Of a stretch of DNA of 64,000 nucleotides, positions 11,568 through 23,092 are shown piece after piece. This stretch comes from Wolfiporia cocos (taxonomy: Eukaryota; Basidiomycota; Agaricomycetes; Polyporales; Phaeolaceae): NCBI GenBank assembly GCA_029448655.1, contig JACCLO010000002.1, forward strand, positions 4,154,001 through 4,218,000. Reading direction: 5' to 3'. Both the position numbers and the translations under genes were made by a program. How positions within the stretch are numbered: the first letter of the stretch is position 1; every line of letters begins with the position of its first letter. The notes under the pieces were generated by a model. It did no database searches. It was not told the origin of the DNA and saw only the letters and a program-made list of their open reading frames with translations.

Positions 11568-12620
11568 TCATGAGACCCCACTGACCATCCTATCTAACAA
11601 CCTGTCTCTCAGTTGTATCAACTTCATCTGCTCCTCTCTTGCGTTCTTGAGCTTATGGCGAGCCACATCTACGTTCTGATAAAGATATTATATTAGTAAT
11701 GACTCCATGAAGTGATTCTCGCCTTACAGGAGGAAGTCCTTGGAATGCCTTCACTTTGGCGCGCTTTTCCGCGAGAGTCCTTTCCTTAGCCTTCAACTGT
11801 TTTTGTATTTCTGCAAGATGAGAAACAGTAATCGGCGGATCGTTTGGCATCTGTGCCTAGAATTTCATTCAATCAACGTCGATACTATTGGCGGGTAGGC
11901 AAAAGAAATACCGTCAATACGTTCAGCTCATCCTGGTATTCCTTGGCTTTTACGATGAGCGCTGCTTTGCGGCGCTCCATCGCAGGCACGCTCTCGTTCG
12001 TAGTAGCAGGCTCAGCCTGCAGAGTTTCCAGCCATCTATGACAGTGTATGCGCAGTTAATCGTTACGTAGCCATGACCTTGCCTAGAATTCTGCTTACCT
12101 TCGAATGAGATCCTGTTGAAATTGAGCTGAAGAAAGGTTTGCACGGAGCTCACGTTCAAGTTCTGCTAGAGACAAACGAATGTTGGATCTTTGCGCAGCT
12201 AAGTCATCGGTAGACAGGCGTGATATCGCAGCGAAGTAACTCAACGAAACATGATTGTAAATGGTGACCCAAAACGGCAGGTTGTAATACACACCTCGGG
12301 AAGGATAGATTATCTACTCCGAGACTATCTGCTATGTCCACAAGGACATCCAGATATTGTTCAGCTTCCTGCGAGACATTTGGGCGGGCGGGCATATTGT
12401 TATATCCCGTTCCTATCAATGCAACGTAAAATGAGTATATGATTTCTAGCATCCTTGCTTATCAAGTCATTCGGGATGGGTGGCTGCGCTTTAAGGAAGG
12501 AACGACTGTCTTCCTTCCTCGAGAGGCTGATTTATGAGCCTAGCTGCGCTTACCTTTGAGCACATAGTACTTTGTCTCGTCAGAGACATAGTCTTGTTGC
12601 CTGTTCGTGAATTTAGACAT
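11568..12620 (-). CDS. HAUS1-like augmin subunit (coiled coil)
   Basis: Augmin (HAUS) recruits gamma-tubulin to spindle microtubules. C-terminal exons in frame: 12295-12368, 12099-12239, 11912-12035, 11728-11856, 11568-11675. The joined protein follows the human HAUS1 layout: EAEQYLDVLVDIADSLG, then ISRLSTDDLAAQR, a coiled coil (SLAELERELRANLSSAQFQQ), ERRKAALIVKAKEYQDELN, a central VSHLAEIQKQLKAKERTLAE and NVDVARHKLKNAREEQMKL near the end. Spacing and hydrophobic pattern match over ~200 residues although identity is low, so this is a family-level call from pattern memory. The N-terminus is unresolved. Frames at 12432-12490 (PPIPNDLISKDA) and 12540-12620 (MSKFTNRQQDYVSDETKYY) are likely pieces, and the start at 12620 is provisional. 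Confidence 0.65.
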
Positions 12621-13057
12621 ATTAGGTCTGTCTGTCCCTGCAGGCCCAGTCATAGTTGTGCTTCCACATTGTGGCTGAGACGGGTCGCTGACCTCAATTC
12701 GGGACCACAACGATCGCGCTAGATCTGATTCAGCTCTGGATTCAGATCGACAAGAGCGTCGCCTCGTACTGATATTTACATGGATTCTCGTCATGGCTAC
12801 AGCGAGCTTGGTGCTGGAAGTGCTTAAAGTTATCTAGCCGCAACTGGTCTAGGTGTAACAATTTATTTGAATGAGACAACGCGGATCAGGCAGACGAGCA
12901 ATATTGACGGAAGACATTGGAACATCAAGTCCCTGCAGCTGGAATACATGACACAAACACAGGCACTCAGGATACCGTGCTAATGCGGGAGTACGTCGAC
13001 GATGTTGCAAACATTTCATTATGAAGATCAAGAGAGCAATTATCAAGCTCCAATGAT

Positions 13058-14334
13058 TCACGAACGGCTACGCTTCCTCTGCTGCCGCTGTGCATCGTCT
13101 TGCTGAGGCGTTCTGCTACGGTATCACCAAGTCTGTGCATTGCGATCCTCGAGAGTACAAACTCACTTCTGGTTTTGGTCTTTCGAGCTATCCGCGGGGT
13201 TATCGATGTCCATTCTATCTGGATCCTGTTCCTGCTGCGTATTCGGGCTCTCGCCCTCGACCGCCTTCTCTTTTCCCTTCTCCTTCCCCTTCTCCCTTTC
13301 CTCTCTCTCCTTAGCCTCTCTCTCCTTAGCCTCCCTTTCCTTCCGCTCTCTTTCACGCTCACGGTCCAGCTCGGCTTGACCTGCCGCAGTCAAGCCAGTG
13401 CGACCAGGATACGCCTGGGCGCGCAAGCTGGCCTTGTACTCCTTCTGCTTGTCGAGCACCTCCTTGAGGGTCGACTGGTAGACGGCATCATACTTGTCCT
13501 GCTTGACCTTCGCCGCCGCAGTCTCCCTCGCGAGCGCAACGAGCTTCTCGTCCAAAGTCGCGAGCACGGACGACGTCGTGGAAGCCCTGCATGGCCGCGG
13601 TCAGTGCCGATCACGACGTCGATCCCAGGAGCACATGCCATATCTGCAGAGAGGCGAGCAGGCTCTCGATCCGCCCGGGCTCCAGGTCGCGCCCCATGGT
13701 GTACTCGACGTCGAACTGCTGCTGCCTCTGGTCCAGTTTGCCGCGGATCACGTCGAGGTAGATCGCGTCGATGATGAGGTCTTCGAGCTCGCGGATGGTC
13801 GGCATCTGCAGTGCCTCCAGAAGCTGCGAGTACGGAAGGCTCTGAGACAAGACATGAGCTCACGCCCCCTCAAAGGCGACCATCGACGCACCCGGCTCTC
13901 CATGGCCATCGAGACCAGCGTGAGATGCTTGAGCTTTGTGGCTTGGGCCTGGTTCAAGGGAGGCAACGCGTCCTTGTGCTCTGCTCATCTGTCAGCACGC
14001 ATCGGCGGCATCCTGGATGAGAACGAACTCAACGAAGGTAGTCGGGGTACGTCTTGTACGCGAAGAATTGCAGCAATGAGTAGTACGGCGCATGTTGTTC
14101 ACTGCTCGCCAGCTATACCCAGAGCAGCATCGTCAGACCATCGCAGTTTAGTTAATGCAATCGTGTAACCCGGACCTCCTGGATGTTGGGATGCTCAAGC
14201 AGCTCACCGAAAACATACACCCCAGGCGCGGAAGTGGCGTCCTGGATCAGCTTAGCGGCAGCGGCGCCCTTCGCCGACTTCAGCATGAGCAAGAAAGGCT
14301 CGAGCTTTGCGACGAAGTTGATGCCGAGCTCCAT
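13058..14334 (-). CDS. CSN7: COP9 signalosome subunit 7 (PCI protein)
   Basis: Part of the COP9 signalosome, which removes NEDD8 from cullins. Exons: 14176-14334, 14034-14112, 13892-13980, 13639-13841, 13167-13586, 13058-13112. Phases close, giving 334 aa. The start ([20 protein letters not shown]), the helix [20 protein letters not shown], and the PCI/winged-helix signature [20 protein letters not shown] followed by [19 protein letters not shown] are diagnostic of CSN7. The C-terminal part is a coiled coil, then an extended Arg/Glu/Lys repeat ([20 protein letters not shown]) and an RKRSRS ending. The intron between 13639 and 13586 appears to be GC-AG (donor GCATGT, 52 nt). A GT donor 3 nt downstream would break the frame before [15 protein letters not shown]. 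The exon-3 start (13980 or 13983) is a tandem-acceptor choice. Confidence 0.9.
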
Positions 14335-14533
14335 GGTGTGAGGGAGATGACCAAGACGAGCCTAGGATAGTGGCACGCGTATGCACCGCCGGCCGGCCGC
14401 GTGGGGGAGGCTATTTGGCGCCGTTAGATTCAGAAGACCAAACAGCTGTATGTGGCGCAGCTCCACTGCTTCTCGGGTTTTATTACATAGATACATTACT
14501 GATACGATTACTACATAGCTGATACAATAGCTT

Positions 14534-17367
14534 CTAAGACTCATTCCACTCCTCGCTGAATTTTTTGAACATGGTGCTGACGGTCTCCGTCACAGTCGGC
14601 GGTACCTTCTGTCGTTTCGACGTAGACGCATCTGCAGATTCATTCCGCTTCCTCTTCTGCGCAAGGAAGTGTAGGTACGCCAGACTGTGTTGCGGCGCAG
14701 GTGTGCGCGCGATGTCGACGGGTGGCGCCGCGAACCACAGTACCTCGTTCGTCTCAGGGTCCCTATCAAAATGTCTGGCTGAGAGCACGATGAGCAACCC
14801 TGCTCAAGCACAACGTGTGCTCACATACCTGTTTCCGGTGGTAGCTTCTCAGTGTTCACGACCGAGGCGCCCCCAGCAGCCGTCACGATCGACCTATCGC
14901 CCATCCCCCGCAACGCGGTCTGCTGCCGAGCGTACTGCACCTGCGCGGTCTGCGCATACTGATAGGGGGACGCGGTAGCCGCGGGCTGCACCGCTCCCGT
15001 GCCAACATACAGACCCTTGGTAGGCCCGATGCGGTCCGTCTGCTCCTGCTTCGCCGACGCGGCCGACGCGATGCCCGTCGCCGACCGCCTGGGGCGCTTC
15101 CTGCCCGTCCCGCCGCCCTCGACCTTCTCGCCCTCGCCCTTCTCGATCGCGTCGCCGATGCCGCCCGGCGCGCGGGGCGGGCGCCCGCCGAGGAACGGGC
15201 TCGCGAACCGGCGCGGGAAGACGGTGCGCTCGAACGGGTAGATGGGCATGAACTCGGTGCTCTTCCGCACCTCCTCGGGCACGCACGAGTTCCAGTTCTT
15301 GATCTTCACGAACAGCCGCTCCCGGTCGTTGTACCGCGAGTCGCACACGTACAGCGGCCAGCCCGGGTGCCAGAACGGCGGCCGCGGCCGCCCGCGGATG
15401 TGCCGCGCGGTGAACTGGCACGCGATCTTCTCGATCACGTCCTCCAGCGGGTGGTCCGCGAAGTGGCCTGCAGACGCGTCAGCGGACGTCCCGCTTATGG
15501 CGAAGAGATGACCGGCGCACTCGTCTTGAACACCTCCTTTTCCCAAAACTGCCTATTCGCCGGATGGAAGGTCTAGAGATGCGGTCGACTGAGATCTTGC
15601 CGCGGCTTACAGGAGTCGCATGAACCCACCTGTTCCGGCCTGTAGTACCAACACACGGTGACGCCTGGCTGGCCCTTCTTGGTTCTGTATTCGGATCAGC
15701 GCCACATCAAAAGCAATCAATCAACGCCGGACACGAACGGCTCGTCAGACACATAACACCTGAAGACCTGCCCAATGATCGGCCTACTCGGGTCGTCCGG
15801 GTTGCTCAGGTGCAGCCAGTCGGCAAGGCGGATGCTCCATCCCTTGAACTGCACCTCGTCCACGATCGTCCGGTCTTTCGTCGAGACCCGGTATGTGGTC
15901 ACACCGGGCACGCCCTCGGTGTCCGTGGAGTGCAGCGGCTTCGCCGTTCCAGGCCCTGCCCGCAGCGAAGCGAAGTCTGTCGTGGAGGTATAAGGCGGGC
16001 CAGACGGGGGAGCGGCGGACGTGAGAGCGTGGTAGAGCCTCTGCGATATGTGAGAAGACGGGGGTGATAGATGGCGACAAGGGCGTACCTGAAGGACGAG
16101 AACGTTCCCATACGCCTCCGTGGTGGATTCGTACCACCGGCGCGCTTTGAGGAATAGCTGCGACAGTTCTGTGTCGAACGCTTTTGAGGATCCGTAGTAG
16201 TCGGAGTGGACTCTGCTCTGGGATGATGCTCGTAAAAATGTCATGCAAGATTGGTGCAATGGTCGTGCTAACCTGAATCAATGCTAGCGAAAGCGGGCTC
16301 TGCGTGCCCGGTGAACGTCGCGCCTGGGTCCGAGGCAATGGACTCACGTTAAACGGAAGCTCTGGAATACTGCTTTCCTCCGGTACAGCTTCCAAACTTG
16401 TCGCCAAACGGACACCGCTATCATCCGACGTGGTCAACAACACGAAGGACTGACACAGACGAAACGCACTTTGCGTCTTTGTATTCAGCGATACCCTGCA
16501 CGATCTCGACGCGTCGCTCCTATCACAGAATGAACACGGGCCGGTAGTCACGCGGCAGTATTGCACTCACCCGTGAGACCTCCTCCATCCACCCAAAGTC
16601 GCCGAACCCTTCCCATCTAGGCAATCCCTTTTCGAGCTGCCTCACGATCTCGTCGCTCTCCCCGTCGCGAACCATCTCCATCGCTGCGCCCTCGGGCTCA
16701 GGGGTCCCGCCCACATCGACTTCCATGTCGGGCGACGGCTGTCGCTCGGGTGACTGCGCAGCCGTGGAGGAGGACGCAGGCGCAGCCTGCGCCTGGGACC
16801 GCGTGGCTGCTGCCGCTTTCGGCTGTGGCAGTTTCGCAGCGGGAGAGGACTCGGCGGCGGACGCGGCAGCGCGGGCCTTGAGCGCGGACGGGGCGGACGG
16901 GGAAGGGTCTGGCAGCGGCAGGGACGAGCGTTGTTTCCACTCGGTCTCGAGCAGCACCTGGGAAGTCGCGCCTCAGCCGCCGACGCATCAATCAGACAGG
17001 GTCCGGCTGACCTTCAGGGTGGCCGCGTCCTTTGCGATCTGGCTGCCCTCCTCGTTGTAGTAGAGCGCGTTGAGAAACACGAGCTCGAGGTCCTTGAAGA
17101 CGTCCCGTGCGTCTTTGTACTTGTTCTTTGCCAGATCCGCCTGGATGCCGTGAAGGCAGCGAGGCTCGGGAATCACCTAGGCGGCCCTTGAGCACGCATG
17201 CTGGTGTACTGGGCACCACGAACCTCGTAGTACTCCGGCCATGACACTCTATCCGGAAGCTCGAGAAACATGTCGGCAATGCGCCGCTTGCTGTTCCGGC
17301 TGGTGGCGCTGAGCAATGCCTTGATAGCATCGTCGACTTCTAGTTTTTGCGAGGCTGTTATGGGCAT
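14534..17367 (-). CDS. RSC1/RSC2-type subunit: two bromodomains and a BAH domain
   Basis: Rsc1/Rsc2 target the RSC chromatin remodeller to acetylated nucleosomes. The first bromodomain starts right after the ATG at 17367 (KLEVDDAIKALLSATSRNSK, WPEYYEV, VIPEPRCLHGIQADL) and ends LVFLNALYYNEEGSQIAKDA. An Ala/Pro/Ser linker follows. A more divergent second bromodomain spans about 16660-16120 (RWEGFGDFGWMEEV, RLATSLEAVPEESSIPELPF, VHSDYYGSSKAFDTELSQLF). The BAH domain follows: GWSIRLADWLHLSNPDDPSR, GQVFRCYV, VCWYYRPEQT, then ECACQFTARHIRGR-like text and WPLYVCDSRYNDRERLFVKI. The C-terminal ~200 residues are basic and low-complexity. There are at least eight exons, with introns of 50-75 nt. An alternative start at 17598 would add a Pro-rich leader. 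I prefer 17367, next to the domain. Confidence 0.85.
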
Positions 17368-18207
17368 GGGGAGTCGTTTCAGCGTCGTGAGGTTCGAGTG
17401 AGTGTTGCCACTGGTGGCTCCTGCTGTGAAATTTGGCCTAGACCTTGGGAGGGGAGGTAGATTTGTGAGGTAATGCTCCTGTGTTGCCTGCGTGGTCGAA
17501 ACGCCCCGGGGGAGGTATACTGGACGCAAGCCAGACCAGGGTGAGAGGATGAGGACCGGCGGACGCGACTTGGCGCTGGACTGGTATACACGTGACATTG
17601 CATCAAAATGAGTACACGGGAGGCCAGGTTTGGAAGGTGAATTAGTTGTTCGCGCTGCCTCTCGTTATCAGTGTCCCACCTGCGAGGTTCCCACCATAGC
17701 TCTTCTCTGGTGCCGGAAAGCACCGCGGCACATGACGAGGAGGTGGGACTGCCCAGAAGCGACGCGGGGGCGCTCGTGGCCTGCCACAGAAGCGGATATT
17801 CGGTTCGCGACATCGCCGCGGTTGGGCTGGTGTCTGGCCTCGCGCTTCGTGCGATACATGCTGACGTTCCCCTGCAGCATGGCACGCCACAGCGCGGCAT
17901 GCACACAGCCGTGGCGGGCGCCGGGATACAGTTCGATGCGCCATGGCCTCGTTGTCGGACCTAGCGTCGCTCGCACGGCACAGTGATCAGCGGGAGCATG
18001 TGGTGTGCAGCATGCCTCGCAGCGGCTGCTAGAGGCGCCCTGCCCACGGGATCCGATAGACATCTGCCAACGCGGCCGCTTCCTGCACCGGATTGTGCAT
18101 GACCTGCGCGCCTCCCCGGTCATGACCTGCTCGCCATGTTCTCTATATATATTCGGCCACGCCCCGCGTCCGCGATCGACTGTCCAGGTCCGCTTTCTGG
18201 CACAAGC
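17368..18207. promoter_or_regulatory. Divergent promoter region, RSC-type gene / zinc-finger gene
   Basis: 840 bp between two genes transcribed away from each other. A TATA-like CTATATATAT at 18143-18152 lies about 56 bp before the zinc-finger ATG, which supports that start and a very short 5' leader. Nothing recognisable on the RSC side. Confidence 0.45.
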
Positions 18208-19459
18208 ATGCAGTCCTACCCGACAGCGCCCATCCCCCAGCAGCAGCCCGGAGCGCCCCAGCACACCGCCCCGCGTCGCCAGCCTTACGGCAGTCATCCA
18301 TCCTTCTCGCTGGGATCGGCCCCACCCAGCCATGCTGCCTGCCCGCCCGAGCCGCCAGCGAACGCCACCGGATCCATCTACGCCCGCCCAGGCTACGCGT
18401 ATTCCCCTTCGACGGTGACCACGCTCCCTCCGCTGCCGGCCTACGCGCCGTGGGCCAGCGGTGCCTTCTATAAGTATCCACAGTCTGCGCTGCCTCCACC
18501 AGCACCTCCCTCGATGGCCATCGCATACCTGTCTCCCACCGGCTCCGCTCCCAGCGACCACGCTCCGTCGCCGGAGCACAGCAGCGGCGAGTCGCCGCCC
18601 CCGCCCCCCGGCGACTCGCAGCCGCCCGAAGGCGCCAAAGAAAAGAAACGGCACAGCTGCTGGATGTGCCACAAAAGCTTCGACAGGTAGATACCTCCCC
18701 CGCGCGACGAGGCCTGGCCGCTGACGCAGACGCTTCGCGCGACCGCAGGCCGAGCACGCTCCGCAAGGTAAGCACCCGCACGCGCCTGCCTCCGCACGCA
18801 TGCTCAGCCCGCCCCGATCTGCCCCCAGCACCTCCTCGTGCACACCGGCGAGAAAGGTGAGCAGCGTGCGGCGTGCGGCGCGCCTGCCGACTGACCCGAT
18901 CCCGCCAGCATACGCGTGCGACACGTGCGGCCGCCGCTTCGGCGTCCTCTCCAACCTCAACCGGCACACCAAGCGGTGCGCGCAGCGCCCCGTGAACCAG
19001 GCCGCGTCCGCAAAGCCGGCAGCCGCCGCGCCCTCGCCTGCGCCCGACAGCGCCCCCTCGCCCGACGCGCCTGCCCGCCCCGAGCCGGGGCCCTCGCGCG
19101 AGGGCGCGCCCCCCGCCCAGCCGCCCGCTCCGAGCCGCAAGCGCAAGGCGGACGCGGGCGCGCCCGGGCAGGGCAAGGCGAAGCGCGTCCGGCGCCCGCC
19201 CGCGCCGTCGAGCTGGGTGCCCGACTCGCTCCAGCACTTCGACCTCGCGCGCACGACCAAGAGCACGCCCGTCCCGCTGCCGCCCGTGCAGCCGCTGCAG
19301 GACGCGAACGGGCGCGTGCTCGAGGAGCGCGACTCGTACGCCCAGGACGTCCCCGCGACCCCGTACCACCCCAGCGCGTGGCGCGGCCGCCTGCCCGGCC
19401 CCGGCATGATGAGCAAGGACGCCGCCAACACGAGCGGCGGCAGGCTGCTCGTCTTCTGA
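18208..19459 (+). CDS. C2H2/C2HC two-finger transcription factor
   Basis: Exons 18208-18686, 18749-18767 (19 nt), 18829-18856 (28 nt), 18909-19459. Phases close, giving 358 aa. The first ~145 residues are Pro/Ser/Tyr-rich. Finger 1 is encoded across three exons: CWMCHKSFDRPSTLRKHLLV plus HTGEK (C-x2-C-x12-H-x3-H). Finger 2 follows the TGEK-type linker: CDTCGRRFGVLSNLNRHTKR then C (C-x2-C-x12-H-x4-C, so the last ligand is Cys, not His). The rest is Ala/Pro-rich with a basic patch (SRKRKADAG) that may be a nuclear signal, and a conserved-looking end (WRGRLPGPGM). The target is unknown. Two adjacent fingers with the second of C2HC type are common in basidiomycete regulators. Start chosen from the TATA position; an upstream in-frame ATG at 18136 overlaps the TATA. 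Confidence 0.82.
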
Positions 19460-19992
19460 GCGCGCGGTGATCCCTCGCGGTAAGTTCGGGAATCTGATAT
19501 GTAGTCGGTGCCACTCATCGGGGACAGCGCAGGATGCAAACCTTGTCCCGGTCGCACTATCGACGATTGGTATATGGTAAGTTATATGACGAAAGCTCAC
19601 GACCGTCATGACGCATACCCGTAGTCCCGCTTGCCCCGTATACATTTAATATGCTATTCTATACACACGCTGGTGTCTCCGCAATCTAATATCCCTTGAT
19701 CTTCGCGCGGTCAGAACGTTGCTACTGCTCCCGTTGACATGTACTTCTCCTTACTCAGCATTGAATGGGATAGCAGGCCTGCTGTGGATAGATCACGCAT
19801 ATGATGCTATTGTGTCCATCAGTACAATAAAGATCAGCGTTCTTCGCGAATGCAGATCATGAGAAGACCCCGTCACGTCTCGAAAGCGCGATGGCCCTGG
19901 ACCGAATCACAGCTAGAACCAGAAGCCACCGCAGACTTCGCGCATGACGCTGACGACACAGGGTTCAATCGCCCCACCCACCGTCCACGCGT
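19460..19992. other. Convergent intergenic region
   Basis: 533 bp between the stops of two genes facing each other. AT-rich, no gene or repeat seen. Confidence 0.5.
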
Positions 19993-22900
19993 TCATCGGG
20001 TGCGCTTGTTCCACAGCTTCGACCCGGCTGTCAGGCAGACAGCACGCGGCGCGGCGCGTCAGCGAGCCACACGACGGGGCTAGAACGCGCGGACGCACCT
20101 TGTGCCAGGCTCTGCAGCCGCGCCTCGCCCTCGCTCACGACGTTCATCGCGAACCCCACCGGGTTCGCCGACAGCGAGGGCTTCGCCTGCGCGGGCGGCG
20201 CGGCGGCCGGCGGCGCGTACGACCCCGGCGGCCGTGGCGGCGGCGGCGGCGGCGGGGGGCCGGCAGCCCAGGGGCTCCCATACGCACTCGCAGGGCGCGC
20301 CGCGCCGGGATAGTCGTACACCTCTAGCGAAAGCCAAAGCGTCAGCACGCCGCACGCCGTGACACGCTCGCTCCGGAGCACTCACGCGGGGGGCCCGGGG
20401 GGCGTGGGTAGTCGTAGTAGCCCGCGGGGGCGGCGGGCGAGGGCGGCGGGGGCCCGTACGAGAAGCCGCCGTAGGGGTTCTGCGGGTACGTGGGGCTGCT
20501 GGGAGCCGCTGGCGGGTAGATGGGTGCCTGCGGCTGCGGGAAGGGCTGGTGCCCCGGAGGCGGGCCCGCGGGGGGCTGGTAGGGCCCGTAGTGCGGCGAA
20601 TGCGGAGAGGCGGGGACGGACGGGGGACTCTGGCTGCCGGGGCGCGGGGGTGGCTGGTGTGGCGGAGGATAGGGTGTGTGGGTGTGGAAAGATGGGGAGT
20701 GAGACAGAGAAGGCGATGGAGAGTGGGACGGTGAGTGTGATGGGGAGTGCGGCGTCTGGGAAGGACGCGGCTTCAGAGGCGGCGGCGCCCCGACGGGCAG
20801 GTAGCTCGGGGCGTAGCCGGATGATGCGCTGTGTCTGTGCCCGGGACGCGCTTGCATAGACCCATCTGCTTGTGCGCGATGAGGAACATGCGGGGCCTGT
20901 AGCGTCGGCGGGACGCCCCATTCTTTGGGAGGCCATGACGCTTGAGACCACGGTGCTGATGCGGATGTGCCATGGGCGTGTCCAGCGTTCGGTGTGGGGA
21001 AAGAGGATGGGCCAGGAGGGCCATAAGGTGCACTATAGGCTGATTGCGGAGCGGGATGGCTGGAATATGGTGGATGTGGTCCGGGCGAGGACGCCGATAT
21101 CGAAGCCTGTCTCCGGAAATCTTCAGATAGGGCATCGACGGGTGCTGCGGAATGACTTGATGTATGACTGTGCGAGGATGTCCGCGACAAGTCGGAGACA
21201 GTGATAACATGAGGGCTAGGTACGGCAGGACGTGTGCTGATGTTCACGTGTGGGGCAGGACTAGACGATGTCGATGCTGTCGAGCTGGATGACAAGGGGG
21301 ATGTACTGTTCGGACGAGTAGACATATGGGCAGGAGGCGGTCCTGCAGCTATGCCACCTGTGTGTGGCACCGATGGCACATGCGCCTGGCTGCCTCCTGA
21401 TGCTTCTTCTGCCTCCAGGCTATACGGTGGCGGGGGCACATCATCGACAACCTTGCTCGTCTCGAAGTCGCTGTAGGATTGCCACTTCGCGTGCCCAGAA
21501 CCTGACGCCTGTTTCTCATCATCGTCATCCTCGTATCTGGGTCGGGTGGACCAGTAGTCTTGCAGTTCCTTGGCAGGGAAGGTGTCATGGATCAGCCGTT
21601 CACTGCGCAGGCCTTCTCCTGCAAAACCACATATCCGCATATACCTGGTTGTTGATTGAGAATGAATCAAATATAACTCTAGTATAGCTGAAGGGTGTTA
21701 CCAGTCAGAAGGCAGGTCATAACCGTCCTCATCAAGGGCCATGAACCGATGGCTATGAAGGACCGGAAGTTGAGTCTTGTACGGCACCACGGGCATGTAG
21801 GCAGTTCCTTCGTCGTACCTAATGGAAAATCAGAATATACGGTACGAGACGCAAACACGCTAGTCACTTACTCATCCCACATAGCGCCATATATTGTGCG
21901 TACACCATGTCGACGTACATTGTACAGCTGTCGCCACATGAAACGACCGCCCTGCCGTGGCGCATCGTTCCATCCCCACTTGCCTTCGGACAAATTATGC
22001 CCCTGACAAACCATGTTGGAAACATGTCATGAAAGAGCTGACAGTTTAAAGTGGACTTACAGAACCACCAGGGAACATTACTGGAATATAGTCAATCTTC
22101 CTCCCCGTTCCGGTCTGTTGCCACACTTCGTTTCTCTCATTGATCAACTCCACGTCGCCTTTTATCTTGTCTCTCTCAAACCAGTCTGCTGTTTCTTCGT
22201 TATGATATCTTCCAACGGTCCAAGGGGACAGGGCGTCGAATTCTTCCAACCACACCTTTACAAAATCCGGATTCGGATCCGCGTCACTCACCGATGTGCG
22301 CCAATGGGCCGGAGTGCCCGCCATGATGTATGCGCCACCAGGTGTGTTGTTGCGAATGAATGCTGTGATGGCACGGACTGTGTTGGGATCATGGCCGGAG
22401 TCTGCCATACCAAAGCCCCAGAGTGTAACGACGGCCTTGCCACGCTCGCGCAGATAGTTGGGGCTATCTAGCACGCATTTGGTGTGCATGAGGTGCATCC
22501 AGTCATGTTCGATGACCCGTTGTATACGGTCAGGGGCTACGCCTGATACATCATACCTGTTTCAAATCAATCCTCTGCGTCATGGCATTTTGAATAGTAG
22601 CACGTACATGATGGCAAAGACACGCCCCTCTTTCTCCGCTGCCTCGCGGACACGGTCGCCAACCTCATCGCGCTGGTTGCGAATCCCCTCGTTCCCTGCT
22701 TCCAGGTCTGTTTGACCAGCAAAGCGCTGTAAGAAAGCTCCATCTACTCCATGCTGGGCCATCCAATGGAAGTGCCTTTGCACAGTTCGCGGATGGCGCG
22801 AAGAGAACAAGAAGAGCTGCTCGCCATTGGCATTCTTAAGGCCGGGGGCGGGGTACATTTCAGAAGGAGAGTATTCAGAGACATCGGGCCAGAGATCAGT

Positions 22901-23092
22901 GTTCGGCCTCCCGCCGTCAGGAACAGGGTAGTTAAACCAATGAAGCCAACCGTGATGCCCTGGTCCTACGGGAGGACCGTCTCCTGCACACGTAAACCAT
23001 CCCTGATATCCAACCAAGAATTTATCTTGAATGGTGGTAGGGTCAGCTTGCTTCAGGACGCGTCCGTTCGACGATGCAAGGGACAGGGCCAT
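19993..23092 (-). CDS. GH99-like glycoside hydrolase with long proline-rich tail
   Basis: Exons: 22608-23092, 22061-22556, 21872-22002, 21702-21818, 20386-21644, 20099-20323, 19993-20027. Phases close, giving 915 aa. The first ~440 residues look like the GH99/GH71-related TIM barrel often annotated as xylosidase or endo-mannosidase-like: LVGYQGWFTCAGDG, WLHWFNYPVPDG, DLWPDVSEY, HFHWMAQHGVDGAFLQRF, GRVFAIMYDVSG, AVVTLWGFG, DALSPWTVGRYHN, and IYGAMWDEYDEGTAYMP with likely catalytic acids. No clear signal peptide follows this ATG. A start at 23158 (MLFLRLRRLSCTVALLW) would give one. The remaining ~470 residues are Pro/Ser/His-rich with a PPPPY motif (DDVPPPPYSLEA) near their start and end in a short basic helix (GSKLWNKRTR). 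The tail is continuous with the catalytic domain in one exon, so it is not an assembly join. Confidence 0.7.

Noticed and set aside
17668..19557. Very long minus-strand frames (629 and 500 codons) opposite the zinc-finger gene
   Set aside because: Composition is Arg/Gly/Ala-rich, as expected for antisense of GC-rich exons. The plus strand has real zinc fingers, splice sites and a TATA box.
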